Source: Gaeumannomyces sp. JS-464 (lineage: Eukaryota; Ascomycota; Sordariomycetes; Magnaporthales; Magnaporthaceae). From it: 64,000 nt of DNA. A model generated the notes under the pieces. The model saw only the letters and a list, made by a program, of their open reading frames with translations, made no database searches and was not told where the DNA came from. Below, in pieces: positions 1 to 12,905 of this stretch. The translations under genes were made by a program, and so were the position numbers. How positions within the stretch are numbered: the stretch's first letter is position 1; the number at the start of each line of letters is the position of its first letter. The stretch lies in the NCBI GenBank assembly GCA_002197995.1, contig NGZR01000001.1:14589501-14653500 (forward strand), in the 5' to 3' direction.

Positions 1-3000
1 GCTCGATGTGTTCGTGGGCCTCAACCCGTCTTCCGATCAAAATGGGGACCCCTGAAACCGCGATGGACAGAGTGGTTGCGTGACGGTTCCCTGTCGAGCC
101 TGTCCCTTTCTTTTTTTGGTTGACCGCTTTCAGACCAGAAACACGGCTCTAAGAAAAGACGCGCAGACCTCACAAAAGTCGAGCCAATTCTAGAATCCGT
201 GTTATTTGTCACCACATCCGTTATGTTTGGCACAAAGGGATGATCGACGGTCCAGAACTTCTATTTCCCAGCCTGCCCTCCTTCCGCCCCCGCGACCGTG
301 GCGGTCTGGGCCGGGCTTTTTTTTTTTTTTTTTTTTTTTTTTGAGGAGACGCACCCACGCCAAGTACCACCAGACAAGCCCGCGGGCGGATCAAGTTGCT
401 AGCCTGGCCGCCCGCCTGGCCTGTTGATGCATTAGAAAGGAATGTTGAAAACCTCAGAGGTGCCTGCTGGAGGGCGACATAATCTCGCCCCCAGGCATTT
501 GACCCCAGCAGGAGGTCCGACGACACGACCGGGGTCATCTCCAGCCAGGAGTCATAGATATGTATGCACCTAAACGGGCATATCGGACTGGTGTTGTTAT
601 TTGGGTCGGGCGTGCAGGCAGAAGAAGTGCCGGGCGCCGAGGCATGGATGGATCAATGGGCAACGAGGCCGGTCTACGTGGTCCATGCTATTGTCCATCC
701 GCCCGCCCCACCCCTTAAAAAAACCAAGTGCCATAGCCCTGCCTCACGGGAGGATTGGACTCGTATCAGTCGGTGTGTGTGGTGTGTGCTGTTCGCCAGT
801 CCAGGGTCTGGCGGTTCGGCACACCGACAACGCACCAATGGAATATGGCCCTTGCCGCCCTTCTCTGCTATTCCACAGCCGGACATGGGATGGGAGAGGG
901 GTTTGTTTGGTGCTAATAACGACATGGTGTTGCGTTTTGCGGTAACATGAGGCCTGGTGGTGCGACACGCCTCTTTTTTTCTTCTTCTTCATTGTTCACA
1001 CGTCCCATTGCCGCCCGAGGCCAGGCCAGGCCCGACCCTGTGGGCCCACCGACCAGGGCGGTAATTTCTGGTCGTGTTAGTCAACCACCTACCTAGCCAG
1101 CGGGAGGTCCCGTGAGAATACCGTAGAAGCCTTCTTCGCGAACCCAGACCGCAGCTGTCACCTCGGGTCAGGAGCAACGTTCGGTCCTGTTTCGGGGACA
1201 CCACGAGGGGGTGCTCCGGGGACCTAATGTCGGGGTCGGTCTGACTGGTAAATGCCGAGCCAGAGATGGTGATGGACGGGCGATGAGTCACAAGTTTCTA
1301 CGGCGTACGAATGCGACGACGACAACGGCGGGAGGGAGATGAATAAGAGCAGAGCCGACATGGATCGGGGGTTATGTGCAAAAAAAAAATTGAGAATGTG
1401 GGGCCCAAAAGCCAGTGAAGCGGGTGACAGCCTCGGGCCTAGACCAAGCAGCAAAGCAACAAGCAGCAGAAGCAGCAGAGACCGAGACTGGAGCCTTGCG
1501 TTTTGGGCCACTTGCTGGGCGGTCCAGACTGGTCTGGACATGTGCGGATGCTCTGTGCAGGACAGGAACAACTTTGTCGAGCCAGTGCGAGGCACGCCGA
1601 GGAAAGGCCTTTTTTTTTTTTTTTTTTTCTGCTCTCCACGCAGCCCGGGGGATCCCAAGCCTGAGGACCAGGCGTCCAGAACGGCGAAGGGCTCCACAAA
1701 TCAAAGTTGTGTGCATATGCGGCACTCATAGGGAGATAGGGGACCCATACCAGTGGCCCGTATTCAAGTCCAGCCCCGAGAAACATCGATGTTGTTCTTT
1801 CTCTTTCTCCTGGCGGTATCGCTGTATCCGCATGGGCTGTATGTTTGACACAGGGGCCGTGGGGTCCAGTCTGTCGCCGTAGCATCTTTGAGCGCTTTAA
1901 TGCCTCGCTCTCCTGGTGGCTCTCCTGCTGGACGCACTCCGAGTTTCTTTCCAATCTAGATGATACCTCTACAGGCTCGATCTGTCCGCGTCTGGAGCCT
2001 GTCGTCTACATATTGCAAAACGTACGAGCCGGAAGGTCGGGTCATACCATCAGCAATTGCCAAGCGTCGGCGCGCGGGGAACAGGATGCCAATGGCCATA
2101 GAAGAGGAAGGACGCGTTCGCTTATATGCATATCCTGCTGTTTGGCTGGCTTGTTAGGCCCGGACCCCCGCGCCGTGGAGCTGCGGTAACACGCTTTCGT
2201 CGATGAGCACCAACGAGGAGATTTGCGGGAGAATAGCACAAAGGAAACGCGGGTAGACTCTGAGACTATTATGCGCGCTAGTCATGTCATGGGAGGCGGA
2301 GGGAGTATGTGTGAGTTGTTACCTGCTGTGTCCGGGACGGTGCGACAGAATCGCGGTGGCTCCTTGAGCGGGCTGTCAGTGCCTCAAGTGTTGGGTTTGT
2401 CCAACAATGCAGAGGTTGGTGCGAGCGGGATCGCCATATGCGCACTACCTAGTAGATTAAACGGGCTACTCCCGCAGTTTGTTTCTTTCCCCAAGAAGCA
2501 AAGAGAAGCCGGACGCCCCCTCTTCGTCATTGAACAGCCGAGAGTTGGTGTTCGCGATCGGGGGTTCGTATGTGCGATCAGTGTTTTCCTGCTTGTCCTC
2601 GGCCGAGTGGCCCACACCCGCGACCAAAAGCGAGCTGGCCTGGTGCGCCCTGGCTAAGAGCCGATGCTTGGCCCTTTCACCCCTCTTCGTTGCGGCCCTC
2701 ATCCTACGTTCCCGGATGCGCGTACTCAGTAATGCCCTCATCGGCTTGCAGAAAGGAAGGTCTCGCGGGACACATTTAGGGGTCTTGGCGGAGTGCTGCC
2801 CTGTGTTATTACGTAGGAGGTTCTAGCAGGTTGTCCTATAGGCCGCGGATTGAGAGGGCTGTAACGGACTTATGCTGGGCAAAACGGAACGCCATCGGGG
2901 TTCCACACTCCGTTTTGCTAAAAATGCGTTCAGAATCCAGAATGGCGAGGGCTCCTCGGGTCTGTGAACAGCATCCGACGCGGGAAGGGCAGCAGGGCGT

Positions 3001-4985
3001 CGGACTGGTGCTCAATCTCGATGGATGCAACAGGACCGAGGCATTGAAAAAGATGGAAAAACTGGACCATCGGATGCGCCTTGCTGCTTGTGCTCCATGC
3101 TGCCGCATCGATTCGATCGATCGGGAGATCACGAATAATAAGTGGATGAATCAGATGGTCAAAGAAATAAACACACCGGGCTGGGAGCAAAGAGTCCGGG
3201 GATTTCGAGCTACAAGTCGACACATCACGATCCTCAGCAGCTGTGATGATGCTGGGCATCAGAAACCACGCGTGCAGTCGCAGCAAATCGCCCTGAACGC
3301 GCGGCGCACATCGCCCGCGAGGGCAAGACTCGCTTTGATGCATCGGCTGGACTGGTGGCAATCGAGATGGATCACTCGGCGCGTGGGCGCGACACACCCG
3401 CATGCGGATAGGATCATCGGGCTGGGTTCGTCGCTATTGTTGTTTCCTCCTATCTTGGGGCCGAGCCCGTCCCCTTGCACACGAGGTTGGGTTGGGTTTC
3501 GGTTCCATGGCGTCTCGCTGCTGGCCAAAAAGTCAAATTGAAAGAACAAAATGCCATCAAGGCAAAACAGCCACATCCATCCGGCAAATCCCCCTCCTCC
3601 AACAAGAAGCAGAGGCGCGCGGCATCCCAAGCCACCGTCCGCTAGTCTCGGCCTTTTTCAGAGACAGGCGTTGGAGATTCGGCCGATATCATTCCAAGCC
3701 CAGGGGTCTTGGCTCCCTCTAGGCCTCCCGCAGGGGCGTCACCGCAAACAGGCGCTGGGACATTTGTTCCGCATTTGTGCTTTTTGCCCTCACCACCAAG
3801 AAGCCATGGATTCAATAGCTCTGATCAGATCATAATATCCTCCGCAACAGCGATCGTCACATCAGTAATCAAGCCAGCGTCACGGGAAGGAAGTGCTAGG
3901 CGGCCCAGGCAGCATCATCATGGACACATAGTCTGAATCTTGTTGGTGTTGGGATCGAGATGCGTGCCCAAAGGAACAAAGAGAAACAACCAGCAAAAAA
4001 AATGCAGCAATCCGAGCTTGCGTCTATGCAGATGCTCTTGCATGGATTGTCCTTGTCTCGTGGCCAGAACGGAGGGTCCGCATTCGCGTCAGCCCGACCT
4101 TCAGGCAGCGAGGGAGCAGCAAGCAAAACCGTCTGCCGCGACCAGGGTGCTAGCTAGGCTCGCTGGGCAAGAGCGGCCAGGCTTGGTCGTGCGTTGTGCG
4201 GTGGTGACGCCTGGCCGTCGGAACCTTGACACCCAAAACACGCACGCCCACCCTCGCTCTCCACCCACCCCCTCCCATGCCCGCCGCCCACCTGCCCATC
4301 ACCCCCTGGCCCCAGGCCAAGGCGAGGACCGCACAGGCGCACGCCTCCATCGTCGATGAACACCCTCCCCACTTTGGCTGTGTGAGAGCCTGCGGTGGTC
4401 GTGGGCGTGTGAATGTGTGTGTGTGTGCGTGTGTGGAACGCATTCCAGATGGCCTCCGCCTCCTTTCGAAGCCCAAGCTACCAATCCCGTAAGGCCTGCT
4501 GCGTGCGCCCATCCCAACCGGCCCTCCATGTCGAAACAGCCTTCATCATAAGAGACCCTCTTTTTAGGATTTTTTATTTTCTCTCTTTCCTCCCTCACCA
4601 CTTCCTCCTTTCCTGGACAGACCCTGCCTCCGTTCGAGATTCTTACAAGAATAACCATCCGACACTTCGGTTCCCCTGTCCGGCCTCTCACCACACAACC
4701 TCTCATCTGTTCTAAATGGTCCAGAGCCCCCTTCGATCTAGAACTCTCCTACCGCCGCTCCCGAGCTCCTCGCCCGCCGACTAGCCTGGGCCGCCTTGGT
4801 TTTCCTCCCACCGCCGGCTCATCCCATATAGCAGCAAGCCTTCTGCCAACACTATTAAGGCCCGTCTCGTCCGCCACGACTCTTGGTCAGGCCAGACAAC
4901 CAACAACACAACGAAACTCGACCAGCTCCGTCGTCCTCGCGACCTCGCACCGCTTTCAACCACCACAACCGCACACCACAAAACG
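1..4985. other. gene-poor intergenic region, left edge
   Basis: I see no convincing protein gene here. Open frames exist on both strands, but most begin at TTG, GTG or CTG, have no recognisable motifs, and overlap in several frames. The stretch holds a T26 run (317-342), shorter A and T runs near 1380 and 1611, a GT-rich stretch near 4411-4433, and a pyrimidine-rich segment (about 4555-4985) just before the small gene at 4986. That last segment is probably the promoter and 5' UTR of that gene, since CT-rich tracts are common upstream of fungal genes. Confidence 0.6.
317..342. repeat. T26 homopolymer
   Basis: This is an uninterrupted run of 26 T in intergenic DNA. The exact length is uncertain in any assembly. 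It could be the tail of an old retroposed transcript on the minus strand, but I see no target-site duplication or element body next to it. Confidence 0.9.
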
Positions 4986-5279
4986 ATGTCTTCGCGATCC
5001 TCGCACAGGCCGTCCAAGAAGCACACGTACTCGTCGACCTCGTCCGACTCTGACCTCTCCACATCATCTGGCTCCTCCGCCTCCTCAGCCGGCTCCGGGC
5101 GCTTCAGCATGGACAGCACTGTGCACCCCGTCGTCTACGTCGAGGTCATCCGCTGCATGCGGTGCGCAAAGTCGGCCGAGATGACCTCGACCGACGACGC
5201 CAGCAGCAGCGGCATGGTCCAGATCGGCACAAACATCTACTACTGCAGCCGGTGCGCCAAGATGGTCGGCTACAAATGA
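4986..5279 (+). CDS. small conserved fungal protein with paired CxxC motifs
   Basis: A single-exon gene of 97 residues from a clear ATG to TGA. The first 45 residues are a Ser-rich low-complexity segment. The rest is compact, with one CxxC (CMRC, about residue 57) and a second CSRC near the end, followed by the terminus AKMVGYK. Two CxxC pairs about 30 residues apart suggest a small zinc ribbon. The C-terminal half resembles small uncharacterised proteins of filamentous ascomycetes; I know of no assigned function. A pyrimidine-rich leader precedes the ATG. Codon choice is strongly C-ending at the third position, as in the other real genes here, which supports coding. Function unknown. Confidence 0.8.
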   Translation: MSSRSSHRPSKKHTYSSTSSDSDLSTSSGSSASSAGSGRFSMDSTVHPVVYVEVIRCMRCAKSAEMTSTDDASSSGMVQIGTNIYYCSRCAKMVGYK

Positions 5280-8200
5280 ATGAATGAAGAAGAAGAAAGG
5301 AGAGGTTACTTCTCTCAGCCATGTTGGCGCGCCGGTTGCAACACTACTACTTCTTTCTTATCCCACAACAACAAGACAACAACATAACACACCACCTATT
5401 TTTCTCTTTGTTTCTTGAGGAAATATTCCCCCCTGAAGCAACGGTAGGGGGCCGAGCCGGGCGACATCATGGACAACAAATACCCACGCATACACCTGCA
5501 CGCCACCGACAGGATAGGAGTATGTCGGGCTGAGGACGAGGTCCTCCTGGCCCGCGACTGCCCTTCCAACCGGCACGCAACATCTTTTTGCGCCACGGAA
5601 CGGCACTGCGTTCTCGCAACACCGCCGACGCTCTCGCTCGCTTTTCCATCCCTATCCCACCCCGCATCGCTGAGCGGGGCGGGATTGTCCTATCGTGAGA
5701 CGCACCGTCTCGGAGGGGGCCACGGGAGAAGAAAAAGCCACCACCCCCACAGCGCACAATCCAGGTGTCGCTACTGATCGCCGCGGCTCGGTCAGTCGAG
5801 CCGTGGGGAACGCTGCAAAGCTGCGCCTCTATTCCAGGGTTCACCGACATCATCACCCTCGTTGCCCCAGTTTTACTTAGGCGTCTTGGGAAAGACGGGG
5901 CGGGCATTTGGCGCCGCTGTCAATCAATGACGGTCGGTGATCCCCGGGGTCCTCCTCAGTCCGGAAGTGAAACCGCCGTTCACCTTTGGTCACCACTCTA
6001 CCACACCCTCCTATCGATCCCCAGGCCAGACCTTGGATGGAACCACAGGATAAAGGATGATGGAAAAATGAGGGCAAAAGACCCACCCGGCAAAAAAGTC
6101 CAGCCAGACCGCTCTGTGAGGGGCCATCAAACCGTCTATCATCAACTGGAATAGGAGGGGTTCCACGGTGGCATTGTCCGTCGCATTCGGGATTCCCGGG
6201 TCGGCTTCTACAGCCGACACCAAGGGCAAAAAAACCTGAAATCTGGCGCCGGCGACGACGACACCCATCGCTTTGACCTGCTACACCCCAGCTCTCGGCC
6301 CATTCCGAAGGGCGGGACCTGTTTTGGGGATGGGCGCCGATCCCCAACCATGAAAGTCAAATTCCAAGCCACCATCCACGGCTGCGATCGCCATGGAAGA
6401 TTCGCACGGCGTTGCCCTGATTTTGGGGGTGGGAACGGGAACACACATTTTTGGTGGGCGCCCACACGTCATCACTCCAGACATGCCATTCTGGGTCCTT
6501 TTTCTTTTGCTTTTCTTCTTTTTAATCCACAGCTCTTGCTGGCCGGCAACGATTGGGCCGGATTCTTCTTTTTCTCTTACGATGTGATGGGGCTTTTTTT
6601 TTTTTTTTTTTTGGAAATGGCCTGCGGGCTGGCTGGCGGGCGCTTCTCATTGGGCGACTTTCTGTTTTGGCCTTTGGAGCCAACCCCTCTTTTTTCGTGT
6701 TCCCCGTTCTTGTCGCGCCTGCCAACGATGAATGACGTTGATCGCTCCCACTTGGTAATTTCGGCTATTCTGCACCACTGGTGGACACAACGATACCCCT
6801 TTGATTTTACGTCCTTGCACGAGTTTTTCCTCCTCCCTAAACTTCGAAGCGCGATTCCCCCCCCCTATCGGCTTGTGAAAGGCATTCAATCATGTATTAA
6901 TGCATTTCTTTTTCTTGTGGCTTATTGGGGAACATCTCACATAGGACGGGATTTTCAAAGAGTCTGGCAAGCGAAATGGAAGGGATTCATTTTACTCAGC
7001 GATCTTTACACACTACACCGATAATACTTTCTTTCTGCCGTATTTCAAGCAATATCACGCGTCTTGGCGAAACAACTCTATCTCGTGCAACCAAATCGTG
7101 ATCTTTTGACTTTGTTGTTGGCTCTGGGTCGCGGATTCGACGGCCACGAGAACATGATGACAGATGGTAGTCAGCGAGAGTGGAATGCGTGCGTGTGGTG
7201 TGTCAGTGTCAATGTCTGGTGGTGTGGTGGGGTAGGTTTCCTCTTGCACCAGAGGACAGCTGGACCCCCGGACTGTCCGGGCCTTCCGGGGAGGGCGTGG
7301 TGGCCGTACGGAAGAGCGACCGACCGACACTGCGGACCTTTTCTTCGTGTGCTGTCCCTGAACGCGCCCCTTTCCGTCCCCCATATTTTGGACTTCTAAA
7401 AATGAACACTCGGCAGTCGGAAACCGGCCTCTCTGTCCGTCTGTCTCTCCCGTGCAGTGCAGCTGTCGGTGGCGAATCGTAGGCATATCAGACGACCATT
7501 CCCACCTCGGCGAGGCTGTGCTCTACTCGGTATTGGAGGTTCGACACAGCCTACTGGGTCCGGACCTTCGATCCACAGCGCCGCAGCAATGCAGCAACGG
7601 TTTCCAGCGCTCTCCCCACATGCCCACTCACCCAGCCCTACATCCTATGTACACGCGACTAAGGTCTGTGGTAAGCAAACCGGGGCGGGAACGTTAATTG
7701 TTTTGCCCACCGCCGCCCTGAAGATCTTTGGGGAGCTGTCAAGCGGGTGGCAAAGGACCAGACATGCGCTTGCAGGTAAAAACAAAATGCCATGTGAAAG
7801 ATTGAGAACCGTCTGGGGCGAATGAAAGGTGTAAAGTAAAGTTGGGGCCTGAAACGACAATTCCAGGGGTGCAAAGTGTCGATCTTGATCTAAAATGGTT
7901 GACACTGCCGCTGCGGCTCTGCATGTCTTCCTTCCAAGATGCGGATCACAAACAAAGCCAAACATTGCATTTTTTGTTATTTTTCCTTTTCTACCCTGTG
8001 ATTTGCCCTGTCCAAGTAGACCACTACTGTTGATCAGCAGGGTCCTTCATCTTGGGGATCTGGGGCAGGAGACCGATCACACGCCGCACGTGGTTTTGTT
8101 TGTTTGCTTGTTTGTTTTCATTTTATTTTATTTTTTTGCCAAGCAAAGATATACTGTTTCTTTCTGGTCTTTGAAGGGCTAGCCTCGACGACGGCCCTCC

Positions 8201-10602
8201 ACTCGAACGGCCTATTGCGCCGCGGTACGAGCATGATTACCACTGCGATTTCTTCCTTCCTGCGGCATCTGCATGCTTACCTCGGCAGCTGACCCTGGGG
8301 TAGTTTACAGTGTCCGCGCCTCGCCTGTGCCGGGCTTTACACCCGTCGCGTCGTCGTCAGCAACCCTCGACAAACACCGTCGGGTCTACTCCGTCTTAAA
8401 GCCGGCCAGGGCCATGCGGAAGGGTTCTTCAGTCAGCTAAGCTCCGGCATGCTGATCACTTGCTCTTCTCCCGCATTCACTGCACTCGCTAGCCTCCAAG
8501 CGGATGGAGCTAGCTGCTGGCCCCCACGGCCGGCATGCCGTCGCTGGGGAAAGGGAGGGGAAGCGAAAAAAACAAAGCCCGCAGAGGGTGTCATTTTCGC
8601 ATCACTGCCCGCTTCGCTCGCCTTCCCCGGGGCCACGGCTGAATTGGCTGCAGCTGCAGCTGCAGCTGCGGCTGTAACCTCTGAAAGAGCAGTCCGCTGA
8701 GTGAGGGATGCATTTCAATTATTGGGAGGCTCGGCTATGCCAAATAAACAGATCGGTTATGTAAGTGAGGTCCCAACCGAGACACATCTTCCCCCCAGCT
8801 CTTGCAGTCCGAGAAATCAAGGCGCGGCGATTCCGAGGAGCTGCTCCGGGTGTGAGTGCCAAGGCCGTGGCTGCAGGCCAACCAAGATGATATGCTGTAT
8901 TTGTATGGTGGTGGTGGCGAGGTCGTGTCTGCACAAGTAAGGCAGGCTTGGCGGGCGGTGCGCAGCGGAGCCAGCCTGAACGGGCAAAGTTGATCTCCAC
9001 CTACAGGCGCAAGAAAAAAAAACCCTCATAAAGGGAAACGTCAAAGATTATGGTGTTACCAAAATTACACCACCGCAGCCGACGACTGCCAAGGCCCGCC
9101 CACACTCCCGCGCGTGTGTGGTGATTGCTTTGCGCCTGATCGGCTCCAATCACCTCATGTACTTATTTTTTCTCCTTGCGCGTGCCGACCAAGAAAGCAG
9201 GCTGGCTCCAAATGGAGGCTGTTCGCGCTGGCGAGGGCTCCCGTTTTCGACAGACGTAAATGCATACGACCCTGGGTGCCCGGCTGGTCGTTCGTTTGCA
9301 GTGGGTTCTTGACTCCATCCAGGATGGGGGCCCTGATGGGTGCGAGCCAATCTTCGTTATCATCGCCAGCCATTGGATCCGCGGGCCAGCCCCGTCTCCA
9401 GCCCTGGCCCAGGTCTTTGTTGATGGGGTCATGGTTGATGGAAAGCACGCAGCCAGCCATCTTGGGTTTTTCCAGCGCGGCCCGCCCGAGCCCACCAACA
9501 ATCGAAGCGACAAGCGAGACAAGCGAGCTGGGCCCCAAAACACGAGCAGTCCCACTCCGCGCTTGATGGGGGCGTGCGTGTAAATTTTTTCTTCTTCTTC
9601 TCTTTGTTGTTGATGAATGGATGATTTCCGCTTCATTCATCTCGCTACCTGCCACACGCTCCGTCATGAATCGCAGCACCACTGGAGACGTCTGGAGGTG
9701 TTTGGAGGGGCCGCGGGGAAGCAAAGGGAAAACGGCTAGCCCTGCACAATTATATCATTGTACCTGAAGGGTCTCCACGGCTGAACAGGAGGAACAATGG
9801 AAGCCGTGGGCCCAGAACCCGCCCCGGACGGACGGCCGCTAGTGTCTCGAAAGAGCGAAACGTTGCGTTGGCTTTAGCGCCGGTCGTTGACACCTGGTCG
9901 GGAGGCTTTATCCGCTTATTACGAACCTTCTCCGCTTCCCGTCTTTGGCCTGGCTCTTTTTTTTCTTTTTTCTTTTTTTTTTTCTCCCTTCCCGAGCGGG
10001 TCGACGACAAACGGCGGTTGGGGTTCCCACTTGCACAGCCCACTGGAGACGGCGCCAACCAGAGCCCGTCATCACCACTCACCACCGCAGCACCTGACCG
10101 CAAAAAAATGGACAACAAAGGCACCTGATTGAGGGGTCCAATCCCTTTATGGCGGCCCGAGAGAAAATCCCCTCTAAGCATGAAGCCACCTGGCGCCCGA
10201 GCTGGATAAGGACCCTGATGCCCTTACCTAACCGCAGGAGCACGCCCGAGGGTGCTGCATTTGTCCGCGGCACTAAAGCCAGGCCTAATGCGGCATCCCT
10301 TTTGTCACCTTCCACCGCAGACAAGTGGTGGAGGGCGGGCGCGGGCGGGCAGCAGCGCCGCGCCCATTGGCGCCAAGTCACGATGCGTCAAGGACGAATG
10401 GAGCGCCCTCTCGGCCGGGGCTGCTGCGCCGTGACCTCATGGTGCAGCGACCCTTCCTTCTCGCTCAATTTCGTCATCTAAAAACCTGGAACCGTCGTGC
10501 CGCCGAAGTGGGGCCCTTTCCCTCTCCCGGGCCAGCCGGCCCCGAGAGCAAAGGGAAGGGCGGCACTGGAAAGAGGCGGGAAAAATGAAGCTGTCGTGAG
10601 GA

Positions 10603-10605
<3 letters not shown>

Positions 10606-10634
<29 letters not shown>
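10606..10634. repeat. (GT)n microsatellite
   Basis: An uninterrupted GT dinucleotide repeat of 29 bases in intergenic DNA. It would be a length-polymorphic marker. Confidence 0.9.
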
Positions 10635-10636
<2 letters not shown>

Positions 10637-11825
10637 CTCGCGGCCTGTACCCGTGAGGCTGGGGGAGAGACTATTGACTCTCCGCGTCGCATTTTACTTT
10701 TGTAGAGCCACCACACAAGTCGCGGGGAGCAGAAAACAAGCAGTAATCGGCGGGCCGCCTTACTACAGCATGTACCCAAATATTGCCCCTTTCTACCCAA
10801 CCCCCGCAAGATGGGCTGTGCTCGAGCGAATGCGACCAACCTCCAATGCTTAAATCCAAAAATAAGGGTCGCCGTTGGGCTTTCGTCTGGAGAGAGAGCT
10901 AAACCCAAGCGGCCAGAAAGAAAAGCCCCTGCGTGGTGATGCCCAGGCTAGCGACGCAGGGTCGAAAACGAAAGAGCAACAAAAGGAGCCCCGTGATGAG
11001 GGGGCGGTGCCTACCGTGGCCCTGCGGCACCTGCCTAGCCCCCGACGCGTACTACACGTACCCCCGTTGCATCTGGACCAGCAGCTGCGACTACCCGTTC
11101 TTGAAATTAGACGGTGTTGTGGAGATGAGCAAACGAACACGTATGGCTGGGACGACGACGTCAAAGTAGATGTCATTGAGATGTCATTGGGAGACGAGAA
11201 GAGACGTTAGCGCGGGTCCCGCGGTTGCAGAATAAGCAACGAAACAACAAAAAGCATGGGTAGGGAAGGGGGGTGTGTGCAGTTCGGAATCATGTCTGGT
11301 TTTGGCATGTGAGCGAACCGGGTCCCAGGCTTGATCGTGGGAAGTCGACGTGGTTGCGAATGGCCTCTATTTTTTTCGTTTTCTTTCTCTCTGTTTCGTG
11401 GCCGGAACAAACTGTCCGGGCACAGGTTTGCTTTGAGCCAGGTATTTGCCTGCCGGGCCGCTTGCCACGTGGGGAGACGTTCCCGGTGCTGTGGTAATGG
11501 AATTAAAAAAAAAAAAAAAACAAGAAAAAAAACGCCTGTGGCTGATGCTTTCGGGCCGGAACAAGCCGAATCGATGATGAAGCTGTGCGTGGATATCGCG
11601 CTTCAGGCGTCATACAAAAACAAGCGCAAAGGTTATCTACAGCAGCATGGATGCAATGTTGGTGGACTGCGCTGGAAGTCCGGAGGGGGTTGCAAGTGGC
11701 TTGCGGCATGGATCGGTGGTGGTCGTGCCAGGGCATTCAAATGCCAGGCAGAGAGATGGATGTGGTGACGATGCGGCCTGCAGGCTTGAGCGTGTTCCGC
11801 AAGCCTCAAACACAGCCAAGAGATG

Positions 11826-11865
<40 letters not shown>
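11826..11865. repeat. A40 homopolymer
   Basis: Forty consecutive A, then TT and a further A8. It is the longest homopolymer in the window. It could be a 3' poly-A tail of a retroposed sequence on the plus strand, but the upstream 300 bases (11500-11825) show no recognisable reverse transcriptase or processed gene. Confidence 0.9.
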
Positions 11866-11867
<2 letters not shown>

Positions 11868-12905
11868 AAAAAAAATTGCATTATCTTTCTCGCACCCAGG
11901 GTTGTTCATTCATTGGAACCGCTGCCCGGTACTTGCGCCCCCTTCCAACCAACCGCTCTTCCGTTGTGTTTACGGAAAGCCCCCTCCATCTCCCTTGTAT
12001 CGTGACTGGCCTGCCGTTTTTTTTTTCTTTTTCTCCCCTCCTCCCCCGATAATTGCATGACGACGGTGTGCTGCCGCCCACGCCCAATGACGAACGACAG
12101 TTGCGGTGTGCGTGCCGCTCCCGACCTTCTACCCAAACACCCCTCCTCGGTCATCCTCGCCCAGGGGCTGACTTGCTGCTGGGCCGGGCTGGGGTGGGAC
12201 TGGCTTCCCATCACATCACAGCACAGCACATCGCGTCCAGGTCACCGGACCTCGACCTTGGCCCGATGAGGGTCCAAGACTGGTCCCGTCGGCATTCATC
12301 TTTCTCACCCCGCCGCCGGTGGGCAATCCCGAGCGCCGTCCAGTCACGTCCCTTGGCTGGCTCATGTCACATAATCGTCGGCGCTTGGGAGCTCACTTAC
12401 ACCCTTTGACCGCTGGACCAGGGGATCCCGTGATGTGAGGGAAAAAGAAAATTGAGGATAAGAATGGGGGGACGGGGAGGAATCCATACGAGTCGAGTCG
12501 GATGCGCCTCGGATACTCGGACTTGTCAGGAACCGGAATGCGCGACCGTGATTCGCGCGGTTCTGGAAGCCGGCCGGTTCGTTCCAGAACATTTTTTGTT
12601 TTTTATTTTATTTTTTTTTTTTTTATTTATGGGGCCTGGCCTGGGCCTTCTTGGCGTTATCACAGCCGTTGTAAGCTTGTGTTTAAGGTGAACTTGGAAC
12701 GGTGCACTGATGCATGGGAGAGCTTGGCAATGGGGTTTAGAAAGGATCTAGGTTTAGAGTTGAGGGTCTGGCCCCGGCCGGTTCAAATACGAGAACTGTC
12801 TAACAGGTGGGTGAATAACTGTAGCTGGGGCAGTGGGGATGTGAAACTCCAAGCACTCGGTTGAGAACCTTTCTCCTCTCTTTTCCCATCATAACCCATC
12901 CTCCG

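Larger units (their letters stand above)
5280..12905. other. 7.6-kb gene-poor interval
   Basis: No supported gene. The candidate frames (for example 6350-7024 plus and 9155-9724 minus) show no domain, no third-position C bias, and translate A/T tracts into poly-Lys or poly-Phe. The interval holds many T and A runs, a GT microsatellite at 10606, an A40 run at 11826, a GCAGCT repeat near 8650 and GC-rich unique DNA. It probably contains the 3' UTR of the 4986 gene and the region downstream of the sirtuin. Non-coding transcripts cannot be excluded from sequence alone. Confidence 0.55.

Noticed and set aside
2831..3541. 236-residue plus-strand frame
   Set aside because: It starts at TTG, has no domain or codon bias, and coexists with minus-strand frames of similar length.
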